From Bordetella parapertussis (lineage in GTDB: Bacteria > Pseudomonadota > Gammaproteobacteria > Burkholderiales > SG8-41), in assembly GCA_945906815.1 (NCBI GenBank), contig CAMDRT010000026.1, positions 1-58,746 on the forward strand: DNA of 58,746 bases, read 5' to 3'. Position numbers and translations under genes: made by a program. The notes beneath the pieces are model-generated. The model made no database searches. It saw only the letters and a list, made by a program, of their open reading frames with translations, and was not told the DNA's origin. Each line of letters starts with the position of its first letter. Positions within the stretch are counted from its first letter, which is position 1. Of this stretch, positions 1 to 8,713 are shown one piece after another.

Positions 1-147
1 GAAACGCATGGCCATCTTGCGTCTGCAGTAGAGAAATTCACTATAAAAACGCCTTCTATCGACTCAGTAATGTTTCAATTTCCTGAAAAACAGCGCGCCG
101 AGCGCTTATTTATTTGCTTGCCGATGTTGTGTCCGACAGGCTGCTAG

Positions 148-167
148 ATTCTGGCAAGCGCCAGAAT
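148..167. repeat. Short intergenic hairpin
   Basis: Perfect 8-bp inverted repeat (ATTCTGGC / GCCAGAAT) with a 4-nt loop, followed by GACGGGG. It resembles the right half of the common proteobacterial intergenic palindromes that end in CCGGAATGACGG. It lies just past the 3' end of the ABC ATPase gene and could act as an RNA 3' end, but no T-run follows. The rest of 1-192 holds no gene I can support. Confidence 0.5.
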
Positions 168-192
168 GACGGGGAAACTTTCTTCGTCTCTA

Positions 193-918
193 CTACGCTG
201 GCGCATGGGCGCGGTCGCTGGCGATTTGTCCATCGACCAGTTCGATGATGCGGTCACAACGGGCTGCCAGTCGCGGATCGTGTGTCACCACCAAAAACGC
301 CGTGCCCTGCTCGCGATTGAATTGGCGCATCAGTTCGAAAATACTGTCGCTGCTGTGCGTATCCAGATTGCCCGTCGGTTCGTCCGCCAGCACCAGCCGT
401 GGCGCCAGCAGCAGCGCGCGCGCTACTGCCACGCGCTGCTGCATGCCGCCGGAAAGTGCGTTGGGTTTTTTGTGATAGGCATCCTTAAGTCCCACCGCGT
501 CAAGCAAGTACTCTGCACGTAGCCGCGTGGTGTGGCGTGTCGCATCCGCTTTGCCCGCGCCGCCGATCAACGCCGGCAGCATGACGTTCTCCAGTGCGCT
601 AAACGCCGGCAGCAAATGGTGAAACTGGAACACAAAGCCCAATGTGGCATGCCGTGCATGCGTGAGTGCATCATCATCCAGCGCGGTGACGTGCCTGCCC
701 GCCAGTGTATACACGCCGCCGCTTGCGTGCTCCAGCAAACCCAGTATATTCAGCAACGTACTTTTGCCCGATCCCGAGGGGCCGATCAGTGCGCAGAACT
801 CGCCCGCGTTGACACCCAGATCAATGCCATGCAGCACCTCTTGTGCGTTGGACAGGCCCGCGTTGTAGGATTTACGTATGCCTTGCAAAGCGACCAGCGG
901 CACAGACTCGGCACTCAT
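193..918 (-). CDS. ABC transporter ATP-binding protein (MacB/LolD type)
   Basis: Cytoplasmic ATPase of a MacB/LolCDE-type ABC system. Visible motifs are Walker [10 protein letters not shown] (about residues 46-54), signature LSGGMQQ (155-161) and Walker [13 protein letters not shown] (175-186). The ADEPTGNLD form is typical of the LolD/MacB/FtsE branch, and 241 residues fits a stand-alone ATPase. Its ATG overlaps the stop of the permease gene by 4 bp (ATGA), so translation is probably coupled. It is the last gene of a four-gene minus-strand set. Family knowledge suggests export of a hydrophobic compound, peptide or lipoprotein; the substrate cannot be read from sequence. Confidence 0.93.
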   Translation of the reverse strand: MSAESVPLVALQGIRKSYNAGLSNAQEVLHGIDLGVNAGEFCALIGPSGSGKSTLLNILGLLEHASGGVYTLAGRHVTALDDDALTHARHATLGFVFQFHHLLPAFSALENVMLPALIGGAGKADATRHTTRLRAEYLLDAVGLKDAYHKKPNALSGGMQQRVAVARALLLAPRLVLADEPTGNLDTHSSDSIFELMRQFNREQGTAFLVVTHDPRLAARCDRIIELVDGQIASDRAHAPA

Positions 919-2135
919 CCTCTGATCGCCTGCGCCGGATCCAGATTCGCGGCATTGCGCGCCGGCAGCACGGCGGCCAGCACACCGAGCAAGGTGGCTG
1001 CAGCCAGCGCAATCAACGTGAGTTGGTAATCAAAAGCCAGCGAGAACAGCGGCTGCCCGGCCGCATTACGCAGAACACGGCTGAAAATTGCTATCAGCGC
1101 CATGCCGAATGCGGAACCGGTCAGCGCACCGGCAAATCCCACGATCGCTCCTTGCATCAGAAATACGCGCAGCATCTGCCCGCGCGTAGCGCCTAGCGCA
1201 CGCAAGATGCCGATCTCCTTACGTTTTTGCACCACCGACACTACCAGTACGCTGGCGATGCCGAGCACCACCACCACCGTCACAAAAACACGGATCAACA
1301 GCGTCATGATGTTCTGATTACCGATGGCCGAAAACACAAAGGTATTGGTCTGGATCCAGCTTTCGATCTGCTGCCCGGACTGTGCGCGCAGACGGGTGGC
1401 GATGTGATCTGCGCGCATCATGTCGCTGACCGCTACCTCGATGCTGGTAATCCGCCCGGAAATGTTGAGCAGGCTTTGTGCCGGCCGCAACGCGAGGTAC
1501 ACCGAGCGCCGGTTCAGCTCACGCGAACCCAGGTCCAGCAAGGCGCGTATCTGGAACACTTCGCTGCCCCCATCCACCGCCTGCACGCGAAAGCGGTCAC
1601 CCAGCACCGCCCCCAGATCGCGCGCGAGATCGATGCCTATCAGGGCGTCGCCCGCGTCGAGTTTGAGCACCCCCTCCACGATTTTGTCATCGAGACGCAC
1701 CACCCGCTGGTAGCGCTCAAGATCGGTACCACTAATGATGATGGCGCGCGATGCATCGCCCTTCACTGCCAGCGCGCCGCCGCTGGCTACCGGCGCTGCG
1801 GCTGTGACCCCCGGTGTGGTCTCGGTCTGGCGCAGCAGCGCCGCCCAGCCGTCGATGGTGGTCAAACGCTGCGGACGTGCCTGCACGCTGGACAGCCGCG
1901 CGCCCGCTGATGTCTGCGCGATCAGCGGTGCTACCGTGTCTGCCGGCGGCTTGAGCACGACATGCGGCTGTGCCCCTGTCACGCGTTTGATAAGATCCGC
2001 CTGCACCCCCACCAGCACCGCGGTGATGAAATAAATCACCGCCACACCGACCGCGGCACCGCCGATAATCAGCGCGGTCTGCATGCGGCCTTCGCGCAGG
2101 AAGCGCAATGCAACCGTCAGTTCAAATGCCGCCAT
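915..2135 (-). CDS. ABC transporter permease (MacB/FtsX-LolC family)
   Basis: Inner-membrane permease of 406 residues with the MacB/FtsX layout: one N-terminal membrane helix (about residues 19-42), a large periplasmic domain (about 45-270), then three C-terminal helices (about 280-300, 325-350 and 368-395). The cytoplasmic stretch QKRKEIGILRALGATRGQM between helices 2 and 3 is the family hallmark that couples to the ATPase. It sits 6 bp downstream of the adaptor gene and overlaps the ATPase gene by 4 bp, so the three genes form one transporter. The substrate is unknown. Confidence 0.92.
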   Translation of the reverse strand: MAAFELTVALRFLREGRMQTALIIGGAAVGVAVIYFITAVLVGVQADLIKRVTGAQPHVVLKPPADTVAPLIAQTSAGARLSSVQARPQRLTTIDGWAALLRQTETTPGVTAAAPVASGGALAVKGDASRAIIISGTDLERYQRVVRLDDKIVEGVLKLDAGDALIGIDLARDLGAVLGDRFRVQAVDGGSEVFQIRALLDLGSRELNRRSVYLALRPAQSLLNISGRITSIEVAVSDMMRADHIATRLRAQSGQQIESWIQTNTFVFSAIGNQNIMTLLIRVFVTVVVVLGIASVLVVSVVQKRKEIGILRALGATRGQMLRVFLMQGAIVGFAGALTGSAFGMALIAIFSRVLRNAAGQPLFSLAFDYQLTLIALAAATLLGVLAAVLPARNAANLDPAQAIRG

Positions 2136-2141
2136 CGCCAG

Positions 2142-3344
2142 CTACCGCCGTGCGCTGACCCGCGCACCAGCCTCGACTTCACGCCCGAGTATGACGCGGT
2201 CGCCGGGCACCAAACCATCGAGTATCTGCACCCGCCCCTGCATGTGCAGGCCCGTGCGCACCGGCGCTCGCGTAGCGATACCGGTACGCTCCAGCAACAC
2301 ATACGGCGCATCGGATTGCAACTGGCGTATGGTATCGGCGGGAATGATCATGGCCTGCTTGAGTAGCGGGCCGGCGAGATCAATTGCCACCGTCATGTCT
2401 GACTTCAGAAAGGGCGGCGGCTTGAGTATATCCAGCCGTAACTCCACGGTGCCGCGCGTAGCGTCCACGCCGGGCGAGATATACGCTATTTCCGCGGTGA
2501 AGCGTGCGGCCGGAAAAGCATCCACCACGGCGGTGGCCGTGCGCCCTTGTTGCAGCAGCGGCAGATTTTTTTCATCCACCTGCACGATCAGCCGCGACGG
2601 CCCGTCCAGCGCCAGTGTCAGCATGCGCTTGGCCGCTTGTGCGATGTCGCCCGGCTCGGTTAAACGTTCCAGCACCACGCCCGCCGCCGGTGCGCGAATT
2701 TCAGTCTGCGCCAATCTTGCCTGTGCCACGTCCAGCGCGGCCTCGCTCTCCAGCAGTTGGCTGCGCGCCTGCTGCGCTTCGGCGCCCTGCGCGTCTTGCG
2801 CGCCGACTTGCGAGCGCGCTGCGGCCAGTTGGCTGCGTGCTATCTGCAATTGACGTGCGGCTTCGTCCATACGCGCCTGACTGATGAAATGGCGCGCCAG
2901 CAGGTCTTGCGCACGCTGCTGCTCGCGCTCGGCCAGCGCCACGTTCGCTTCAGCCTGCGTCTGCGATTCGCGCGCAGTGGGCAGCGCCAGCGTCGCCACC
3001 GATAGCACCCGCGCACGCGCACGCTCACGTGCCGCGCGCGCCTGCGCCACGGCAGCATTCAGCTCCGTTTGTTCCAGCAAGATCAACAACTCGCCCGCAC
3101 GCACGTGCGCACCCTCCCGCACCGCCACGCGTTGCACGCGCCCGGTGAGGGTGGCACCGATATCCACGCGAGCCGGCGCCAACACGCGTCCGCTCGCCAC
3201 CACGCTCAATTGCACGTCTTCGCGTTGGGTGACCAGCACATCCACCCCCAGGGGTTTGGGGCGCGTTGCACCATAGGCCACGGCGGCTGCGACCAGCAAC
3301 AACAGCAGTATCCACAAGCAGCGCCTGGCGCTAGGCATAGTCAC
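2142..3344 (-). CDS. HlyD/MacA-type periplasmic adaptor
   Basis: Membrane-fusion protein of 400 residues linking the inner-membrane ABC complex to an outer-membrane channel. An N-terminal anchor helix (about residues 9-27) is followed by a lipoyl-like segment with VASGRV and GATLTGRVQRVAV. A long Ala/Gln/Arg-rich coiled-coil hairpin spans about 100-215, then come beta-barrel segments ending in a GLVPGDRVILG-type strand. Start is GTG at 3344 or ATG at 3338; neither has a clear Shine-Dalgarno because a terminator-like hairpin lies directly upstream. No outer-membrane TolC-like protein is encoded nearby. Confidence 0.9.
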   Translation of the reverse strand: MTMPSARRCLWILLLLLVAAAVAYGATRPKPLGVDVLVTQREDVQLSVVASGRVLAPARVDIGATLTGRVQRVAVREGAHVRAGELLILLEQTELNAAVAQARAARERARARVLSVATLALPTARESQTQAEANVALAEREQQRAQDLLARHFISQARMDEAARQLQIARSQLAAARSQVGAQDAQGAEAQQARSQLLESEAALDVAQARLAQTEIRAPAAGVVLERLTEPGDIAQAAKRMLTLALDGPSRLIVQVDEKNLPLLQQGRTATAVVDAFPAARFTAEIAYISPGVDATRGTVELRLDILKPPPFLKSDMTVAIDLAGPLLKQAMIIPADTIRQLQSDAPYVLLERTGIATRAPVRTGLHMQGRVQILDGLVPGDRVILGREVEAGARVSARR

Positions 3345-3346
3345 AC

Positions 3347-3382
3347 AAAAAAAGAAGGCCTTCCTTCAGCCTTCCTTTTTTC
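3347..3382 (-). terminator. Terminator-like hairpin ahead of the efflux operon
   Basis: GAAGGC at 3354-3359 and GCCTTC at 3369-3374 form a stem with a 9-nt loop. Read on the minus strand it is followed by seven T residues; on the plus strand a T-run also follows (3376-3381), so it could work both ways. It lies after the small secreted-protein gene and only a few bases before the adaptor start, so it may attenuate read-through into the efflux genes. Confidence 0.6.
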
Positions 3383-3395
3383 GAGCGTGTGGGCG

Positions 3396-3668
3396 TTATT
3401 TCTTGGCGGCTGCCTTGTCATCTTTCGCGCCACCTTTAGCTTCGATGCTGGTCGCCGTCATGTTGTACTGCACGGTAACGCGGTCGCCCTTTTTGATATT
3501 TTTATCGCCTTTGGTGGCCTTGTCGCGAGCGATTTCATGACGTTCCCCGGCTTTGTCCACCACGATTTTAGTATCGCTCACTTCGAGTACCGGACCGGTA
3601 ACTTGATACGCGTAGGCCGCCGTACCTATCAACATCGTTGCTGTAAATAGCGTGAGCAAACGTTTCAT
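3396..3668 (-). CDS. Small secreted protein, possible metal/OB-like periplasmic protein
   Basis: 90 residues. The N-terminus KRLLTLFTATMLIGTAAYA is a clear Sec signal peptide. The mature part is a short beta-rich domain (TGPVLEVSDTKIVVDKAGER, then a KGDRVTVQYNMTATSIEAK segment) with a Lys/Ala-rich tail. The ATG at 3668 is preferred because AGGGGAG lies 9 nt upstream; an in-frame ATG at 3677 touches the purine run. Small periplasmic proteins of this pattern are common in betaproteobacteria, but I cannot assign a function. It is transcribed towards the efflux operon with 51 bp between them. Confidence 0.75.
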   Translation of the reverse strand: MKRLLTLFTATMLIGTAAYAYQVTGPVLEVSDTKIVVDKAGERHEIARDKATKGDKNIKKGDRVTVQYNMTATSIEAKGGAKDDKAAAKK

Positions 3669-3707
3669 GATCTTCATCTCCCCTGGGTTGGTTTTAACAG
3701 CAGCGCA

Positions 3708-3736
3708 ACAATAGTGAATTGCCATGCTTTCAGCAA
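3708..3736 (-). promoter_or_regulatory. Putative sigma-70 promoter of the small secreted-protein gene
   Basis: On the minus strand TTGCTG-N17-TATTGT lies about 40 bp upstream of the start at 3668. A second overlapping candidate, TTGCAA-N17-TATTGC, lies just upstream. Either would drive the small gene and, by read-through, the efflux operon. Confidence 0.4.
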
Positions 3737-3759
3737 TAGCGCCTTCACGAGTTCGTTGC

Positions 3760-3777
3760 AACTAATTGTTTTTATTG
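3760..3777. repeat. 18-bp AT-rich direct repeat, copy 1
   Basis: The 18-mer AACTAATTGTTTTTATTG recurs exactly at 36247-36264. In both places it lies between the stop of a minus-strand enzyme gene and the start of a short minus-strand gene. Confidence 0.6.
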
Positions 3778-3783
3778 TGTATT

Positions 3784-4839
3784 TTATATTGCCGCAACCA
3801 CCGCATCGCCCATCCCGCTGGTGCTGGCGGTGCCGCCAAGATCTGCTGTCAGGTGTTTTTGTTCCGCGATAACTTTATCCATCGCGCGCGCCATCAACGC
3901 CGCAGCCGCAATCGCTGTGACTTCATCGCGCTTGCGGCCCAGCCATTCGAGCAGCATTTGCCCCGACATAATCAGCGCATACGGGTTGGCAATATTTTTG
4001 CCGGCGATGTCCGGTGCGGAACCGTGCGTGGCCTGCGCCATCGCCTGCATTTCACCGCACACCAGTCCCGGCGCGAGACCCAGGCCGCCCACAATGCCCG
4101 CGCCCAAATCGGTGAGGATGTCGCCGAATTGATTGGTGGTCACCACCACATCAAAGGGTAGCGGGTTCATCGTCACTTTCATCGCAAAGCCGTCCACCAG
4201 CACTTCGTTAAAGGTCACATCGGGAAATTCCTGCGCTACTTTGCGGCATTCCTCGGCGAACATGCCGCACACCAGCCGATACACGGGCTCTTTGTGCACG
4301 GCGGTGACCGTCTTTTTAGTGCGCGTGCGTGCGATCTCGAACGCCGCGCGCGCCACACGATTAGCGCCCTGACGCGTGACCACGCGCGAGCCGATGGAGA
4401 TTTCATCGTTGGGACGAAACTCCCCGGCACCGGCAGTAACGGTGTCGCTGGACTGAAAGCCTTCGGTCACCTCGCGCAGAAATACGATATCGACGTTCTT
4501 GTGCACCGATGCAATATTCGGGTAGGACTTCACCGGTTTGATGTTCGCATAGAGTTCAAAACGCTTGCGCACCGGCGGCATGATCCAGGTCGGGTCATTG
4601 CGCGGATAAGCGTTATGCCCAATCGGGCCGCACAGCCAGCCATCGACGTTTTTAAGCTCGTCTATGGTCTGTTGCGGAAAGGTGTGGCCGTGCAATTCGT
4701 GGCCGCGTTTGCCGATGGCGTGTTCGCTCCATGCGATGGCAAGGCCGCTCTTTGCGGCGGCAGCCTTCATGACTTTGACGGCCTCCGGCACGACCTCGAT
4801 GCCGATGTCGTCGCCCAGCAGTATTCCTATTTTCAGCAC
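3784..4839 (-). CDS. Isocitrate/isopropylmalate dehydrogenase family protein
   Basis: 351-residue NAD(P)-dependent beta-decarboxylating dehydrogenase of the LeuB/Icd/tartrate-dehydrogenase family. It starts with the dinucleotide-fold strand KIGILLGDDIGIEVVPE, carries the active-site segment VHKEPVYR, and has NQFGDILTDLGAG and ATHGSAPDIAGKNIANP near the C-terminus. The usual HKxNVxK loop reads HKEPVYR, so the substrate is probably not isopropylmalate itself. GTG at 4839 is preferred: AGGGAG lies 7 nt upstream and family homology begins here. It faces away from the Bug receptor at 5009, suggesting a shared 2-hydroxyacid substrate, which is inference. Confidence 0.88.
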   Translation of the reverse strand: MLKIGILLGDDIGIEVVPEAVKVMKAAAAKSGLAIAWSEHAIGKRGHELHGHTFPQQTIDELKNVDGWLCGPIGHNAYPRNDPTWIMPPVRKRFELYANIKPVKSYPNIASVHKNVDIVFLREVTEGFQSSDTVTAGAGEFRPNDEISIGSRVVTRQGANRVARAAFEIARTRTKKTVTAVHKEPVYRLVCGMFAEECRKVAQEFPDVTFNEVLVDGFAMKVTMNPLPFDVVVTTNQFGDILTDLGAGIVGGLGLAPGLVCGEMQAMAQATHGSAPDIAGKNIANPYALIMSGQMLLEWLGRKRDEVTAIAAAALMARAMDKVIAEQKHLTADLGGTASTSGMGDAVVAAI

Positions 4840-4950
4840 GCCAACACTCCCTGTTGCAAACCGGCGTGAAGTATAGCAGCGGCCTATGCCACCACCGTGC
4901 GTACACGTCCGGATCGCGCTTGCATCGTGCGCACAGCGCACGCTACTTGG

Positions 4951-4979
4951 TTGACAAGCTCGCCAATTGCTGCAAACTG
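4951..4979 (+). promoter_or_regulatory. Weak promoter candidate for the Bug gene at 5009
   Basis: A consensus -35 TTGACA at 4951-4956 is followed after 16-17 nt by a poor -10 (CAAACT or AAACTG). It is the only good -35 in the 169-bp gap between the divergent dehydrogenase and Bug genes. Confidence 0.3.
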
Positions 4980-5008
4980 GCCGCCCATTCATACGGGAGG
5001 AGCACTCC

Positions 5009-5983
5009 ATGCGTTTAACGCTACAGCGGGTTGCCGCGGCAACCCTGGCGCTAGGCCTTGCGCCGACGCTAACCTGCGCCCAAGGCTACCCTAACAAAGC
5101 CATCCGCATGATCGTGCCCTTCCCGCCAGGCGGCGGTGTTGATTTCGTCGGCCGTGTCGTGGGACAAAAGCTCGCCGAGCGCATCGGCCAGCAAGTCGCC
5201 ATCGACAATCGCGCCGGCGCCAACGGCATCGTCGGCCTGCAGGCGCTGATGGCCGCAGCGCCCGACGGCTACACCATTGCGGCGATATCGGCCGGACCGC
5301 TGGCGATCAACCCCCACCTTTATGCCAAGCTGCCGTACAACACCTTGCGCGATTTCACCCCGATCGCCAACATGATCAACTTTCCGCTGCTGCTGGTGGC
5401 GCATCCTTCGCTGCCGGTGAAGAATGTGAAAGACCTGATCGCTCTCGCCAAGGCACGCCCCAACGAGATCACCTACTCGCACCCTGGCATCGGCAATACC
5501 GGACATATCGCGGGTGAAGTGCTGAACGCCGTGGGCCAGGTTAAAACTGTGGGCATCCCCTACAAGGGCACCGCGCCCTCGGTCATCGCGGTGCTTTCCG
5601 GCGAAGCGCACCTTACTTACAGCAGTATACCCACCGCGTTGCCGCATATCCGTGCCGGCAAATTGCGCGCGCTGGGTGTGGGCAACGCCCAGCGCCTGCC
5701 GTCGCTGCCAGAATTTCCGACAGTGGCTGAAGCAGGTCTGCCCGGCTATGAGGCCTATGCGTGGGCCGGCATGTTGGGCCCCGCCCATATGCCCAGGGAT
5801 ATAGTGCAGCGTTTGAGCCGCGACATCGTTGCCAGCGTAAATAACAAAGAGGTCAACGCGCGCATGCTCAACGAAGGCACAGTGCCCACGCCCTCCACGC
5901 CCGAGGAGTTCACCGCCTATATCACGTCGGAAATAAAAAAATGGGGGGATGTGGTGAAGGCGGCCAACATCAAGGTCGAGTAG
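5009..5983 (+). CDS. Bug-family solute receptor 1 (TctC-like)
   Basis: 324-residue periplasmic receptor of the tripartite tricarboxylate transporter family. The signal peptide ends near LAPTLTCAQG. Then come YPNKAIRMIVPFPPGGGVD, AAPDGYTI, the VGIPYKGTAPS loop and a C-terminal VKAANIKVE, all family hallmarks. The ATG at 5009 has GGGAGG 8 nt upstream; a longer reading from 4967 would put extra residues ahead of the signal peptide. It is divergent from the LeuB-like dehydrogenase and upstream of the DapA-like gene. The ligand is likely a small carboxylate. Confidence 0.93.
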   Translation: MRLTLQRVAAATLALGLAPTLTCAQGYPNKAIRMIVPFPPGGGVDFVGRVVGQKLAERIGQQVAIDNRAGANGIVGLQALMAAAPDGYTIAAISAGPLAINPHLYAKLPYNTLRDFTPIANMINFPLLLVAHPSLPVKNVKDLIALAKARPNEITYSHPGIGNTGHIAGEVLNAVGQVKTVGIPYKGTAPSVIAVLSGEAHLTYSSIPTALPHIRAGKLRALGVGNAQRLPSLPEFPTVAEAGLPGYEAYAWAGMLGPAHMPRDIVQRLSRDIVASVNNKEVNARMLNEGTVPTPSTPEEFTAYITSEIKKWGDVVKAANIKVE

Positions 5984-6121
5984 GAACCAACGAAATCTAT
6001 TTAAAAACCATGCCTTAGCTATCGATGATGAGGTCCGCTCGCGCTGGATCGCGTGCCGAGGTTCTGATATTCTCGATTCACCTGTCCGCCATCGCCGCCA
6101 TTATTTAATTCGGAGAACCCC

Positions 6122-7120
6122 ATGAAATACCAACGTAACGAAGCCAAGGAAGCTGCCAAGGCAATGCTGCGCGGCGTGTGGACCGCACTGCCGACCAATT
6201 TCATCGACGCCGACAGGCTCGATGAAAAAGGCATTGCAGCTAACCTTGAACACTGCATCACCGGCCTGAACATCGACGGCCATTACTGCATCGGCAACGT
6301 CGGTGAGTTCTGGGCGATGACCAACGAAGAGCGCATGCGTGTGGTGGAAATCAATGTCGAGGTCAACCAAGGCCGTGTGCCGCTGATCGCCGGCTGCCAC
6401 CACCAGAATCCACTGGAGGCCGCCAAGCTCGCAAAACATGCGCAGGACGTGGGCATCGATTTCGTCATCATCCTGACGCCATACATGGCTGCGCGCGGCG
6501 ACGATGCGGTGTTCGACTACTACAAGTGCGTCGCCGACCGCGTCGACATCGGCATTTGCCTGTTCAATACCAATCAGGGTCATCCGCTATCGGCGAAACT
6601 CGCGCAGCGCCTGGCCACTATTCCCAACATCTGCGGCTACAAACAGGGCGTTTCGGGCATGGCCGGGGCAACCTCACTACGCGACAGCGTCGGCCAACAA
6701 ATCGAAGTCAGTGTCGCCGACGAAGCGCCATGGCTCTATAACATCGCCGTCTGCGGCGACCACTGGCTGCTCAACTACTGCCCGCATCTCTACCAGGTGC
6801 CCGGTTACCTGCCGCTGCGCGACTACACCCACGCCGCGCAAAACGGCGACATGAACAAAGCAGTCGATATCTGCAAGAGCATCAACCCGCTGCGTTCCGT
6901 ACTCGCGAAATGGATCCCCGGCTACGGCAGTTCCAACCGCATGGCCATCGCCGAGCAGAAATTCTGGATGGAATGCGTCGGCATGGCCGGTGGTCCAGTA
7001 CGCGCGCCGTGCGCGGAAATGACGGAAGCGATGAAGCAAGGGATGCGCGCGGATTTGGAAGCGACCGGGCTTATGGCCAAAGCCAAAGCAGGCATGGCGC
7101 CGGTACGCCGCGCAGCATAG
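6122..7120 (+). CDS. Dihydrodipicolinate synthase/N-acetylneuraminate lyase family aldolase
   Basis: 332-residue class I aldolase of the DapA/NanA superfamily. Motifs seen are GNVGEFWAMTNEER in place of the usual GTTGE loop, LTPYMAARGDD with the catalytic-type Tyr, and NICGYKQGVSG with the Schiff-base Lys near residue 174. The lysine-pathway DapA is shorter and has GTTGE, so a catabolic 2-keto-acid aldolase or dehydratase is more likely. GGAG lies 7 nt before the ATG. The gene lies between Bug receptor 1 and a convergent PrpD-family gene. Confidence 0.85.
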   Translation: MKYQRNEAKEAAKAMLRGVWTALPTNFIDADRLDEKGIAANLEHCITGLNIDGHYCIGNVGEFWAMTNEERMRVVEINVEVNQGRVPLIAGCHHQNPLEAAKLAKHAQDVGIDFVIILTPYMAARGDDAVFDYYKCVADRVDIGICLFNTNQGHPLSAKLAQRLATIPNICGYKQGVSGMAGATSLRDSVGQQIEVSVADEAPWLYNIAVCGDHWLLNYCPHLYQVPGYLPLRDYTHAAQNGDMNKAVDICKSINPLRSVLAKWIPGYGSSNRMAIAEQKFWMECVGMAGGPVRAPCAEMTEAMKQGMRADLEATGLMAKAKAGMAPVRRAA

Positions 7121-7136
7121 GCCTTGCTTTTCGTAG

Positions 7137-8501
7137 CTACTTCTTTGCAGCCTTAGCCTTGACCTTTGCAGGCACTGCCGCCCGCGCAATTTCCGCCGCG
7201 CTTTTCAACTTGCCGACGTTCCAGCACAGACCGATCAACTTGTCGGTCTGCGCCGCCGGCAATAAGCCTTTGCACAGCGCGTGAAACTTGGCTTCGAGAG
7301 CGGCGTCGCTCATCGGGCGCGCGATGCTGCCGACGGCATGTTCCACCGTTTTTTCGAGCACCCGACCGTCCTTGAGTGTCATGCTCATGTGCACTTGATC
7401 TTCGTTCACCCCGGCCTGCACCACGGCATAGACCTGATCTCTTAGCCGCATCACTTTGGGGTTGCGCACGAGGGCGTCGCTGTACGCTGCTTCACCGCCC
7501 TCGCCCAGCAGGATCGCTGCGGCGCACGAATGGTAGATGCTGAACTTGGCCTCCAGCCCCGACTTGGGTACGCGCCGTCCGGTGAGTTCGAGCACCAGCG
7601 GATGCACTTGCAGATCGATGCGCGCGATGTCATCGAGCTTCAGTTTGTGTTCGTTACGCAACTGGATGCAGCCATCCATTGCGGGATGGATCACCACACC
7701 GCAGGCGTACGGCTTGTAGCTGTTAGACGAAATCTCCCAGGTATTACCCAGTCCTTCGGTGATGGCCGCTGGATCGAATTTTGTCGAGAGTACCGCTGCA
7801 AACCCGCGCCGGCCTTCGATGCCCTGTTCCGCACTGGTGACATTCTTTTTCGCCAGCAGCGCAGACATCAGACCATTGCGCGCCGCTATGCCCGGATGCA
7901 AGGGCTTGGCCATAGTGCCAAAGGTCTCGCGTATGCCGCAGGCGTGAGTGGCCGCGGTGCCCAATGCCCAAACCATCTGCTGCTCATTCAGCCTGAGCAA
8001 GCGCCCCGCCGCTGCCGCCGCGCCAAACACACCGGCAGTGGCCGTGATATGCCAGCCGGCATCGTAATGATTAGGAAACACCGCGTTACCGATACGGCAT
8101 TCGGTTTCAACGCCCAACAGGAAGGCATGCAAAAAATCACGTCCGCTCACCGCTTGACGCTCCGCCAGCGCCAGTATCGCCGACGCCACCGGGCCGCTGG
8201 GATGGATCACCGTTTTCATGTGCGTATCATCAAAATCAAAAGTGTGCGAGGTCGCGCCATTGAGCAAGGCCGCCTGAAAAATATCCACACGTTCGCTGCG
8301 GCCCAGTATGGTGGCGTCACGCGGGCCGGATAAATCATACAGCGCCGCCAGCGCGCGCTTGACCGTCGCGTGCCTGGATGCGCCTATGGCACAGGCCACC
8401 CAGTTCAGCAGTGCGCGTGCGCCTTCGTGACGCACGGCTTGCGGCAGGGCGGCCGCTTTGTGTTCGACCAGGAACTTAGCGAGCGTGCGGGTAACTTGCA
8501 T
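7137..8501 (-). CDS. MmgE/PrpD family protein 1
   Basis: 454 residues, usual length for the 2-methylcitrate dehydratase/cis-aconitate decarboxylase/iminodisuccinate epimerase superfamily. Family features are FDFDDTHMKTVIHPSGPV near residues 85-105, the Ala-rich helix with GTAATHACGIRETFG, GRRGFAAVL and NSYKPYACGVVIHPAMD. The tail is Lys/Ala-rich. ATG at 8501 is chosen because GAGG lies 7 nt upstream; the longer reading frame runs through octamer repeats. It ends 16 bp from the convergent aldolase gene. The exact dehydratase, decarboxylase or isomerase activity cannot be decided. Confidence 0.88.
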   Translation of the reverse strand: MQVTRTLAKFLVEHKAAALPQAVRHEGARALLNWVACAIGASRHATVKRALAALYDLSGPRDATILGRSERVDIFQAALLNGATSHTFDFDDTHMKTVIHPSGPVASAILALAERQAVSGRDFLHAFLLGVETECRIGNAVFPNHYDAGWHITATAGVFGAAAAAGRLLRLNEQQMVWALGTAATHACGIRETFGTMAKPLHPGIAARNGLMSALLAKKNVTSAEQGIEGRRGFAAVLSTKFDPAAITEGLGNTWEISSNSYKPYACGVVIHPAMDGCIQLRNEHKLKLDDIARIDLQVHPLVLELTGRRVPKSGLEAKFSIYHSCAAAILLGEGGEAAYSDALVRNPKVMRLRDQVYAVVQAGVNEDQVHMSMTLKDGRVLEKTVEHAVGSIARPMSDAALEAKFHALCKGLLPAAQTDKLIGLCWNVGKLKSAAEIARAAVPAKVKAKAAKK

Positions 8502-8513
8502 GTCTGAACCTCG

Positions 8514-8675
8514 GTGAACGAGTGAATGGGTGAACGGGTGAACGGGTGAACGAGTGAGCGAGTGAACGGGAAAGACCGGTGCAGTGGTCGGGATGCGGTT
8601 TTCGAATGCGGGCATAGGCGCGACAACTGGGTTCCTCGATCACCCGTTCACCCGCTCACCCGTTCACCCGCTCAC
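8514..8675. repeat. Inverted arrays of an octamer repeat
   Basis: Seven tandem octamers of consensus GTGAACGG occupy 8514-8569, and four octamers in the opposite orientation (CCGTTCAC/CCGCTCAC) occupy 8644-8675, so the two arrays can pair. The gap separates two co-directional minus-strand genes. Similar arrays occur at 39780, 42187 and 49484. Confidence 0.75.
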
Positions 8676-8713
8676 GCACTTAGATCTTCACCCCTTCACC
8701 GCCGTACCGTCAA

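Noticed and set aside
1..17. Possible minus-strand gene start (ATGGCCATGCG) running off the left edge
   Set aside because: Only a handful of codons are inside the window and no ribosome site is visible, so it cannot be supported.
8502..8713. CRISPR-like repeat array
   Set aside because: Units are tandem 8-mers without spacers, and no cas genes are present; this is a short tandem repeat, not CRISPR.
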